Below, in pieces: positions 1-6,182 of a DNA stretch of 64,000 nt (positions are counted from its first letter, which is position 1; each line of letters begins with the position of its first letter). Below the pieces are notes generated by a model. It saw only the letters and a list, made by a program, of their open reading frames with translations. It had not been told where the DNA came from and did no database searches. This DNA comes from JAIPEI01 sp964443135 (GTDB taxonomy: Bacteria; Desulfobacterota; DSM-4660; Desulfatiglandales; HGW-15), in NCBI GenBank assembly GCA_964443135.1, contig CAYUBQ010000004.1, forward strand, positions 52,117-116,116. The letters run 5' to 3'. A program made the position numbers and the translations under genes.

Positions 1-106
1 GAGTGGTCACCACAGAAGCGTCTCGAGCGTCAAAGAACCGGACACCCGGACCGAGGGCGCCGGGGCGTCCGGCGGTGAGACGGCGGGGGCCCGGGAAGGA
101 CGCGCC

Positions 107-122
107 TGGCATGTGGATTGCA
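107..122 (+). promoter_or_regulatory. sigma-54 promoter of the PilZ gene
   Basis: TGGCATGTGGATTGCA matches TGGCACG-N4-TTGCA with one change, and GG and GC are separated by the required 10 bases. Transcription would begin near 134, about 50 bases before the ATG at 185. An upstream in-frame ATG at 113 lies inside this element, which argues for the start at 185. Confidence 0.7.
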
Positions 123-184
123 GAGTATGGCATGTCGTCGGGGGAAGGCAGGGTGGGCGCCGGTTCCACTCAGAAGCAGGATCT

Positions 185-910
185 ATGGAGTTCCGCAGCC
201 AGATTCAAGGTGAGACGGTGAGCGCGGTTTTTCGACAGCTGCAGCGTCAGAGGAGCCCGTTGCGCATCCACGTTCTGGGACGGGGATACGAGCGGCTGAG
301 CATTGTTACGGGGATCGAGTCCCGGAACGGTCAATGCTATCTCCTGGTGGATCTTCCGATGCAGTTCGAGACCGAGCTGCCCGACTGCGAGGGCCTGCGG
401 GTACAGCTCGAGTTCGCCGACAGGGAGCGAATCCCCCACTCCTGCCGGACCGTGATCCACCGCCCGGAGGGAGACGACCTCTGGCTCGTTCTGCCGGATT
501 CCGTGGAGCGGATTCAGAGAAGACGGCATTTCCGCGTGGAGCCTCCCCAGGGCACCCGGATCCTGCTCCCTTTCCCGGGTAGGGAGATCGAGGTCCCCGT
601 GCTGAACCTCAGCCTTGGAGGCGGGCTGGTCATCAGCCCGAAGAGAGGGGAGGCCAGGTCGCTCGACCTGGGACCGGGATCGACCCTTCGTGACGTCCGC
701 CTGCTGAGCACGATGGAGGAGGAGAAGCTCGAGGTGAAGATCCGGAGGGCCGAGGTGATCCGTGCGGAGAAGATTCCGGAGAGCTCGAGGATCCAGTTCG
801 CCCTCCAGTTTGTCCGCATGGAGAAAGAAGACGAGCAGCAGCTCGACCGTTTCATCTACTACAGCCAGCGGAGGCTGCTGAAGAAGAGGAGCCTGCTGCT
901 CGGTGCTTAG
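185..910 (+). CDS. PilZ-domain flagellar brake-like protein (YcgR family)
   Basis: A 241-residue protein with an N-terminal YcgR-like beta domain (about residues 10-105) and a C-terminal PilZ domain. The c-di-GMP signature is intact: RRHFR at about 113-117 (RxxxR) and NLSLGG at about 141-146 (N/DxSxxG). In the YcgR family such proteins bind c-di-GMP and slow the flagellar motor at the stator-rotor interface. The start at 185 is chosen because the longer frame begins inside the sigma-54 promoter; AGCAGG lies a few bases upstream. Location beside flgM, cheR and the flagellar operons supports a motility role. Domain assignment is firm; the brake function is inferred from the family. Confidence 0.85.
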   Translation: MEFRSQIQGETVSAVFRQLQRQRSPLRIHVLGRGYERLSIVTGIESRNGQCYLLVDLPMQFETELPDCEGLRVQLEFADRERIPHSCRTVIHRPEGDDLWLVLPDSVERIQRRRHFRVEPPQGTRILLPFPGREIEVPVLNLSLGGGLVISPKRGEARSLDLGPGSTLRDVRLLSTMEEEKLEVKIRRAEVIRAEKIPESSRIQFALQFVRMEKEDEQQLDRFIYYSQRRLLKKRSLLLGA

Positions 911-925
911 CGGGACGGGAAGGGA

Positions 926-1156
926 TCAGGCATAAAGGTCCACGATGGATCCGGGGTGGCTCCTGCATGAAACGGGTCTGCCGCACCCGTCGTAAAGCTC
1001 CCCCCCGGACGACGGCCCATAGCCGAGGAAGACGAACTCCCGCCGCCCTTTCGATCCACGGGCCGGAACGCCGCTTCCCGGATCCCGCGGGGTCCTGAGC
1101 CCAACGGTGTTCGACGGCTCGGCCGGTATGAGAGCTGTTGTGGCGCCGACGTCCAT
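926..1156 (-). CDS. possible small flagellar-cluster protein ending in IVDLYA
   Basis: A 76-codon frame downstream of flgM and convergent with the PilZ gene. It has a GC-rich third codon position, an AAGGGA ribosome site 8 bases before ATG, and a plausible sigma-70 promoter at 1191-1219. The C-terminus GSIVDLYA resembles the hydrophobic Y/L-A tails of small hypothetical proteins in flagellar clusters of related bacteria, but I recognise no domain. It contains three cysteines and many Gly/Ser residues. An overlapping frame from a GTG at 1175, behind a stronger AAGGGAGG site, gives an arginine-rich sequence that looks non-coding. Reality of the gene is uncertain. Confidence 0.4.
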   Translation of the reverse strand: MDVGATTALIPAEPSNTVGLRTPRDPGSGVPARGSKGRREFVFLGYGPSSGGELYDGCGRPVSCRSHPGSIVDLYA

Positions 1157-1190
1157 GTGGAAGATCCCTTGTCACAAGAACCTCCCTTAT

Positions 1191-1219
1191 ATATTAAGCA
1201 TATGAGCGAATGAATGCAA
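1191..1219 (-). promoter_or_regulatory. putative sigma-70 promoter for the small gene
   Basis: On the minus strand TTGCAT (1214-1219) and TAATAT (1191-1196) are separated by 17 bases in an unusually AT-rich patch. It would serve the frame at 926-1156. The rest of 1220-1335 shows no gene. Confidence 0.35.
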
Positions 1220-1335
1220 GCCCGAAGCGCGTCCCGGGGAGGGGCGCCCTCCGGCCTCGGGGGCAGGCGAAAAGACGCAAGCCGTCGTCGCAGGCAGGCG
1301 GCAACCCTCAGGAACGGGCGGATCGGGGCAGGCTG

Positions 1336-1656
1336 TTACAGGAGCTCGGACAGGGCCGTGCGGAGGATGCGGTCGGCCACCTTCCGGGGGTCAGCTTCGT
1401 AGGTCCCCTCGGCCACCTGTTTCTCGAGCTCGGCCACCCTCTCGGCCCTCTTGGGATCGGGCGTCTCCACGGCTTCATTGGCCTTCATGATGTCCCTGGA
1501 GGCGTTGGAGAGGGCCACCTCGGTGCCTTCCCCGCGGTTTTCCTGCTTTCCCGCATCGCCGACCCGGGCGCCTTGCTCCTCGTTTTTCCGGGTCTCCCCG
1601 GACTTTCGGGCCTGCTCGATCAGGTTGACAGACTGGTGGGTCTCGTCGACTTTCAT
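1336..1656 (-). CDS. flgM: FlgM anti-sigma-28 factor
   Basis: A 106-residue protein starting MKVDETHQ. Its C-terminal half carries the FlgM pattern RVAELEKQVAEGTYEADPRKVADRIL, which in the family binds FliA and keeps it inactive until FlgM is secreted through the completed hook. The N-terminal half is polar and probably disordered, as usual. ATG at 1656 is preferred over an upstream in-frame ATG at 1749 because the extension reads through the end of the preceding gene; GGAGCGG precedes it. Its target FliA is encoded at 18800-19600. It lies 31 bases after the gene at 1688-1951, probably in one operon. Confidence 0.88.
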   Translation of the reverse strand: MKVDETHQSVNLIEQARKSGETRKNEEQGARVGDAGKQENRGEGTEVALSNASRDIMKANEAVETPDPKRAERVAELEKQVAEGTYEADPRKVADRILRTALSELL

Positions 1657-1687
1657 GAACCGCTCCGTTTCGGAAACTGTGTGTTGT

Positions 1688-1951
1688 TTACTCGGCCTCG
1701 TCCCGGCCGCTTCCGGGCACGCCCCCGCCGGATCCCACGACCCGTCCATGTTCCGCAGGCACGGGGATCTGTGAGATGACGCGTTCGGACATCTTGTTGA
1801 GCGCCTGTCGGTGACGCGCCTCCGCCGAGATGTCCACCCGATCCTTGTACGTTCGATCCGGCCCCAGGGTCTCCTGTACGAGGGTGTTCCGCCTCTTCAA
1901 CTGGTTGCCGTAGACACGCAGAACATTTCGTATTTGATGTGTTGTGACCAA
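1688..1951 (-). CDS. DVU0524-family FlgM-associated protein
   Basis: A short basic protein with the family pattern QIRNVLRVYGNQLKRR near the start, followed by DRVDISAEARHRQAL. Homologs occur just upstream of flgM in Desulfovibrio and relatives; their function is not established. The start is taken as TTG at 1951 (87 residues) because AGGAGG lies 6 bases before it. A TTG at 1966 would place that Shine-Dalgarno sequence inside the coding region. The tail after about residue 60 is Gly/Ser rich. Transcription probably comes from the symmetric sigma-54 element at 2076-2091. Confidence 0.75.
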   Translation of the reverse strand: MVTTHQIRNVLRVYGNQLKRRNTLVQETLGPDRTYKDRVDISAEARHRQALNKMSERVISQIPVPAEHGRVVGSGGGVPGSGRDEAE

Positions 1952-2075
1952 GGTCCTCCTCCTCAATCACAGACATCGGCCGCCGGGAGAATTACTTGAG
2001 GGATTTTCAGAAAAATTCTTCGACGCCGTCGGTCCCCCGGGGTCGGAATGAACGGCCCTTTCCGGCAGGACGTAT

Positions 2076-2091
2076 CGGCATGGATCTTGCC
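2076..2091. promoter_or_regulatory. symmetric, possibly bidirectional sigma-54 promoter
   Basis: On the plus strand CGGCATGGATCTTGCC has GG-N10-GC spacing and reads toward cheR. On the minus strand the same bases read GGCAAGATCCATGCC, again GG-N10-GC, toward the flgM pair. It lies in the 266-base divergent gap, about 115-125 bases from either start codon. No other feature was recognised in the gap. Confidence 0.55.
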
Positions 2092-2217
2092 TGTCAAGGG
2101 GGGATCGGGCGGAACGCCGGCCCCAGGGTTCTTCCCGCAAACGACGCGGCCGGCGGCGCATGCAACGGCTCCGTTCCGAGGCGTCGGCCATGCATGTCAC
2201 GGAGGCTGGAATCATCG

Positions 2218-3045
2218 ATGCAGCTGGATCTGACCGACCGGGATTTTCGAAACTTCAGCACGCTCATCTATGAAAAGTCGGGCATCAATCTCCACCACGG
2301 CAAGCGGGAGCTGCTCAAGGCCCGGCTCGCCAAGGTGCTCCGTCAGTTCGATTTCGAGTCCGTGGGCGACTACTACGACTTTCTCATGAAGGACACGAGC
2401 GGGGACGCCTTCATCCCGCTGCTCGACGTGATCTCCACGAACCTCACGGCGTTTCTTCGAGAGCCCAAGCATTTCGAGTTCCTGGCCGAAACGGCGGTCC
2501 CCGAGCTTTTTCCGGCCACGGGCCCGAGGAGCTCCGGTCAGATCCGGGTCTGGTGCGCCGGGTGCTCGAGCGGCGAGGAGGCCTACTCCATCGCCATGAC
2601 CCTGCTCGAGGCCCTCCCGGAAAACCGGCACCCGGACCTCCACATCCTGGGAACCGACATCTCGACCCGAATGCTTCAGATCGCGGAAAAGGCGGTCTAC
2701 GAGGCGGCCAGGGTGGACAGGGTCCCCTATGCGATGCGCCGTCAATATTTTCAGAAAGGCGTCAACCGGTGGACGGGTTTCTATCGCGTGAAGCCGCGGG
2801 TCCGGGACGTCGTTCGATTTCAGCGGCTCAACTTCATCGAACCGTTCGCGTTCAACCATGTCTTCGACATCGTGTTCTGCCGGAACGTCATGATCTATTT
2901 CGACAAGGAAACCCAGGAGAGGCTGGTCAACAACTTCTACGAGGTCATTCAGGGGGCGGGCTACCTCTTCATCGGACACTCGGAGAGCCTGACGGGGGTC
3001 CAGCACCGGTTCCGGTACGTTCGACCCAGCGTCTATCGAAAGTGA
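2218..3045 (+). CDS. cheR: CheR chemotaxis protein methyltransferase
   Basis: A 275-residue protein of normal CheR length that transfers methyl groups from S-adenosylmethionine to glutamates of chemoreceptors. It has an N-terminal helical domain (about 1-80), the N.TAFLREP segment, the SAM-binding WCAGCSSGEEAYS motif (about 108-120), LGTDIS, and DIVFCRNVMIYFD near the C-terminus. The ATG at 2218 fits the CheR N-terminus (LTDRDFRNFSTLIYEKSGI) and has GGAGG about 12 bases upstream. No cheA, cheW, cheY or cheB is in the window, so it is an orphan here. It is convergent with the regulator at 3055-4446. Confidence 0.93.
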   Translation: MQLDLTDRDFRNFSTLIYEKSGINLHHGKRELLKARLAKVLRQFDFESVGDYYDFLMKDTSGDAFIPLLDVISTNLTAFLREPKHFEFLAETAVPELFPATGPRSSGQIRVWCAGCSSGEEAYSIAMTLLEALPENRHPDLHILGTDISTRMLQIAEKAVYEAARVDRVPYAMRRQYFQKGVNRWTGFYRVKPRVRDVVRFQRLNFIEPFAFNHVFDIVFCRNVMIYFDKETQERLVNNFYEVIQGAGYLFIGHSESLTGVQHRFRYVRPSVYRK

Positions 3046-3054
3046 GCCGGCGTT

Positions 3055-4446
3055 TCAGCCGGCCATGCGATCCTTCTCGATCCCCTGCTTCTTGATCTTT
3101 TCCACCAGCGTGGTCCTGTTCATTTTGAGCAGCTTCGCCGCGCGGTTTTTCACCCATCCCGCCTTCTCCAGGGCATGAAGGATCAGCTGGCGCTCGTATT
3201 CGTTCACGGCGCTGTTCAGGGAGAGCCCCTCCTCGGGGATGAGCCCCTCCTCGTCGAGGTCGAGGGCGTGCTTCCGGGCGACCTTCTCCGGCATGTCGTC
3301 CACGGTGATGTTCTCTCCCTCGGAGAGGATCACCATGCGCTCGATGATGTTTTCCAGCTCCCGCACGTTTCCCGGCCAGTCGTAGTTGACCAGGGCCTTC
3401 ATGGCATCCCGGGTCATGCTCATGACCTTCTTTCGCTTGGTCTTGGCGATGTTATCGAGAAAATGGTGGGCGAGGAGCGGGATGTCGGACCTTCGATCCC
3501 TCAGGGGAGGCAGGGAGACGGGGATGACCTTGAGCCGGTAGTAGAGATCCTCCCGAAAGCTTCCCTCCTCGACCAGCTTGTCCGGATCCTTGTTGGTCGC
3601 GGCCAGGATCCGGACGTCGCAGCGGATGGTCTTGGTACCGCCGAGGCGCTCGAACTCCTGTTCCTGGAGGATTCGAAGGAGCTTCACCTGCAGATGAGGA
3701 CTCATTTCGGCCACCTCGTCCAGGAAGATCGTCCCTCCGTTGGCCATCTCGAACCGTCCGATTCGCGTGCGGATCGCGTTGGTGAACGCCCCTTTTTCGT
3801 GCCCGAAGAGCTCGCTTTCCAGGAGCTCCTCGGGAATGGCGCCGCAGTTGACCGGGATCAGGGGCTTGTCCTTCCGCATGCTGTGGTAGTGGATGGCCTT
3901 GGCCACGAGCTCCTTGCCCGTCCCGGATTCGCCCAGGATCAGAACCGTGCTGTCCGTGTCGGCCACCTTCTCGATGATGCGAAACACCTTGTTCATGGGC
4001 AGGCTGTCGCCGATGAAGTTCTCGAACCGGTACTTCTTCTTGAGTTGTCTCTTGAGCGCGAAGTTCTCCCGCTTGAGGTCGCGGAACTCCAGCGCCCTCT
4101 GGACCACGAGGAGGAGCTCTTCCATCTTCACGGGCTTGGCGAGGTAGTCGGCGGCCCCGAGCTTCATGGCCTCCACCGCGTTGCGGATGGTCGCGTGTCC
4201 CGTGAGGATGATGCCCACGGTGTCGGGATGATAATCCACCAGGGTCTTCAGGAGGGTCATGCCGTCGACCTTCGGCATGTTCAAATCGATGAGGGCCAGA
4301 TCGAAATAGTCCTGATCCAGCATGTTGCCGGCGACTTCACCGTTTTTCGCCGTCTCCACGGCGTAATCCTTTTTCTCCAGAAACTCCCGGATCCTTTCCA
4401 GGATCTTCGGGTCGTCGTCCACGACCAGGATCTTGTGTTCCGTCAT
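3055..4446 (-). CDS. NtrC-family sigma-54 response regulator with a GAFTNA variant
   Basis: A 463-residue protein with three domains. A canonical receiver (about 5-115) keeps the DDD acid pocket, phospho-acceptor D in LALIDLNMP, T in ILTGHAT and K in LAKPV. The AAA+ domain (about 140-375) has GESGTGKE and the R-finger region. A Fis-type HTH lies at the C-terminus (NRAAKLLKMNRTTLVEKIKKQG). The sigma-54 contact loop at about 219-224 reads GAFTNA rather than GAFTGA. AGGAGTGGGT precedes ATG at 4446. Such regulators activate flagellar sigma-54 promoters in relatives (FlgR, FlrC, FgrM types). No partner histidine kinase is present here. It lies apart from the flagellar operons and next to cheR. Confidence 0.88.
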   Translation of the reverse strand: MTEHKILVVDDDPKILERIREFLEKKDYAVETAKNGEVAGNMLDQDYFDLALIDLNMPKVDGMTLLKTLVDYHPDTVGIILTGHATIRNAVEAMKLGAADYLAKPVKMEELLLVVQRALEFRDLKRENFALKRQLKKKYRFENFIGDSLPMNKVFRIIEKVADTDSTVLILGESGTGKELVAKAIHYHSMRKDKPLIPVNCGAIPEELLESELFGHEKGAFTNAIRTRIGRFEMANGGTIFLDEVAEMSPHLQVKLLRILQEQEFERLGGTKTIRCDVRILAATNKDPDKLVEEGSFREDLYYRLKVIPVSLPPLRDRRSDIPLLAHHFLDNIAKTKRKKVMSMTRDAMKALVNYDWPGNVRELENIIERMVILSEGENITVDDMPEKVARKHALDLDEEGLIPEEGLSLNSAVNEYERQLILHALEKAGWVKNRAAKLLKMNRTTLVEKIKKQGIEKDRMAG

Positions 4447-4532
4447 ACCCACTCCTGTCCCTTCCCCGTTCCCGGAGGACGGGGAGGACTCATGGTCGCC
4501 AAAAAATTGGCCTACTTTGCATGGATGCCAAA

Positions 4533-4562
4533 ATCCTAACATTGATTCTGGAAAAATCAATG
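4533..4562 (-). promoter_or_regulatory. sigma-70 promoter overlapping an inverted repeat, upstream of the NtrC regulator
   Basis: On the minus strand TTGATT (4555-4560) and TAGGAT (4533-4538) are 16 bases apart. A perfect 8-base inverted repeat, CATTGATT/AATCAATG with a 7-base loop (4540-4562), overlaps the -35 box and spacer, as expected of an operator. Neither strand has a GG-N10-GC sigma-54 element here. Confidence 0.4.
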
Positions 4563-4574
4563 AGTTTTTCCCAC

Positions 4575-4605
4575 AAAACGTCAAAGGCTTGGCTGATGCC
4601 AAGCC
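4575..4605 (-). terminator. terminator-like hairpin after fliW
   Basis: A perfect 8-base stem (GGCTTGGC/GCCAAGCC) with a 4-base loop at 4586-4605. On the minus strand it is followed by TTTGACGTTTT. It lies about 80 bases past the fliW stop and probably ends the flgF-fliW operon. The T tract is interrupted, so efficiency is doubtful. Confidence 0.45.
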
Positions 4606-4685
4606 CAATCACGGCGGCGACGCCCGGGGCGCGCCCTATCGTGGGTATCGATCGACCTGGGGAATGCAAGCGAGGGACGCGGATC

Positions 4686-5117
4686 TCACTCCGGAATGAC
4701 GGGATGGCGTGTCTGGTAGCCGGAGCCGGTCAGGATCACCTGCTTTCCTGTTTTGGCTTCGGGGTCGATGACCAAGGGGCCAAGGAGGTTCACGGTCATT
4801 TCCCGGGGTGCGCCATGGGGGATGTTCACAATGGTCAGGACCAGCGGAGGGGGGTCGGCCTTTCCCAACGCCGTCTCCCGGTCTCGAGGGGGAAGGTCTT
4901 GAAGGTAGCCGCTTTGGATCAGGAACGGGTCCATCACAACGAAGGCGAGGTCCGGCGTGTCCGCGGACTGGAGCCACATGAAGGGTGAGCCCGGTGTGTG
5001 CTCCATGAGCACGAACCGTTTCTTGTCGGGAAACCCGGGCAATCCCGAAGGAAAAGAGATGAGGCGATTTTCGTCGATGTGAACGTCACCGAACCGGGTG
5101 GTCTTGACTGGTTCCAT
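4686..5117 (-). CDS. fliW: FliW flagellar assembly factor / CsrA antagonist
   Basis: A 143-residue FliW of normal length, with the conserved start TTRFGDVHIDENRLISFPSGLPGF and the segment LVLTIVNIP.G.....TVNLLGPLVI. In the family FliW binds either flagellin or CsrA, so that free flagellin releases CsrA to repress its own translation. It follows csrA by six bases and is the last gene of the flgF operon. The flagellin gene it should monitor is not in this window. Confidence 0.93.
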   Translation of the reverse strand: MEPVKTTRFGDVHIDENRLISFPSGLPGFPDKKRFVLMEHTPGSPFMWLQSADTPDLAFVVMDPFLIQSGYLQDLPPRDRETALGKADPPPLVLTIVNIPHGAPREMTVNLLGPLVIDPEAKTGKQVILTGSGYQTRHPVIPE

Positions 5118-5123
5118 GGTCGG

Positions 5124-5369
5124 CTACTCCGGCTTGTTCCGGGTGCTTGTGGTCATCACGTCGTTCAAGAGGTCCAGGTCCCGAGGCGTGCGTGCCGCCT
5201 TCTGATTTTCCTTCTGGATGCTCTCGTGGACCTCGGTCCGATTCACGGACGTCTCCTTCGGCGCCTTGATTCCCAGCCGAACCTGCCCTCCGCGAACCCC
5301 GAGGACCTCCACTGTGATGTCGTTTCCGATCGTAATGCTCTCGTTGACTTTTCTGGTCAGTACGAGCAC
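5124..5369 (-). CDS. csrA: CsrA translational regulator
   Basis: An 81-residue CsrA/RsmA. The core MLVLTRKVNESITIG, the IKAPKETSVNRTEV segment and the R/V-rich beta strands are conserved. A roughly 20-residue C-terminal extension (NQKAARTPRDLDLLNDV) is typical of the FliW-regulated CsrA group. It starts at GTG, with AGGAGGG 6 bases before. In the family it binds GGA motifs in mRNA leaders, notably the flagellin leader. It lies between flgL and fliW, the usual partner-switch arrangement. Confidence 0.95.
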   Translation of the reverse strand: MLVLTRKVNESITIGNDITVEVLGVRGGQVRLGIKAPKETSVNRTEVHESIQKENQKAARTPRDLDLLNDVMTTSTRNKPE

Positions 5370-5425
5370 TGGTACCCTCCTTGGCGCCAGAACAGCTTTT
5401 GTTGGAACGCTCCTGCCGGCATCTC

Positions 5426-6169
5426 CTACAAAAAGTCCACCAGGCTCATCTTCATCACCTTGGCGGAGCTGGCCAGGGCGGCCTGATAGGCGGTCTCTTT
5501 CGCTCTCAGCTCCATGATGGCCTCCGCCATGTCCGCATCCTCGATACCGGATTTCCTTTCCGAGTAGGTCAGCTCGAGGTCCTGGATGATGTTTTCCTTG
5601 CTCTCCAGCCGCAGGAGCTTGGCTCCGGTGTCCGAGGTCAGGGAGCGGAGGTTGTCCATNNNNNNNNNNNNNNNNNNNNNNNNNNNNNNNNNNNNNNNNN
5701 NNNNNNNNNNNNNNNNNNNNNNNNNNNNNNNNNNNNNNNNNNNNNNNNNNNNNNNNNNNCCCGAGAAGATGTACCGGCCGTCCACCTGGGTGTTGGCCAG
5801 GGAGAGCACCTGCTGGAGGTGGCCTTCCACCACAATGGCGGCGTCGGCGCGCTCCGCTTCACTCTGGGTGGCGTTGGCCATCTGAATGCACAGGGTCTTG
5901 GTCTCCGTGAGGATGTCCTCCATCTGGCCCAGCGCGGACTCGCCCATGCTGAGCCAGGATTCGCCCATGCTGATGTTCCGTTCCAGCTGTCCGATCTCTT
6001 CGAGCGAGGAGCGAAGGTTCATTACGCTCACGAGGCCCACCGGGTCGTCGGAGAGGCGGTTGATCCGCTTGCCCGAGCTGACCGTCTGGTTGGCCCGAAG
6101 CATGGCGTCGGAGACCTTGGCCAGGTTGTGGGTTACGGTGTCGTACACGGTCTGGTTGGAGATTCTCAT
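5426..6169 (-). CDS. flgL: FlgL hook-filament junction protein, interrupted by an assembly gap
   Basis: The N-terminal part (about 136 residues, MRISNQTVYDTVTHNL through the DPVGLVSVMNLRSSL segment to VDGRYIFS) and the C-terminal part (DNLRSL to VDFL) are both typical of flagellin-like HAP3. The 100 N at 5660-5759 separates them. FlgL is usually about 300 residues and only about 213 are visible, so the true gap is probably nearer 250-350 bases than 100. That both halves share a frame across the 100 N is therefore accidental. FlgL joins the hook-associated protein FlgK to the filament. It follows flgK by 13 bases. Confidence 0.9.
   Translation of the reverse strand: MRISNQTVYDTVTHNLAKVSDAMLRANQTVSSGKRINRLSDDPVGLVSVMNLRSSLEEIGQLERNISMGESWLSMGESALGQMEDILTETKTLCIQMANATQSEAERADAAIVVEGHLQQVLSLANTQVDGRYIFSXXXXXXXXXXXXXXXXXXXXXXXXXXXXXXXXXXMDNLRSLTSDTGAKLLRLESKENIIQDLELTYSERKSGIEDADMAEAIMELRAKETAYQAALASSAKVMKMSLVDFL
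5660..5759. other. assembly gap (100 N)
   Basis: Exactly 100 N, a placeholder length. It falls inside flgL; the missing part is the variable central domain. Confidence 0.99.
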
Positions 6170-6182
6170 GGTTTTTTTCCCC

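Noticed and set aside
4510..4530. Possible sigma-54 promoter TTGGCATCCATGCAAA upstream of the NtrC gene
   Set aside because: The GG-GC spacing is 7 rather than 10 bases.
3175..4539. Long open frame antisense to the NtrC regulator
   Set aside because: A shadow of GC-rich coding on the minus strand; no domain, no ribosome site, and the minus frame is a clear regulator.
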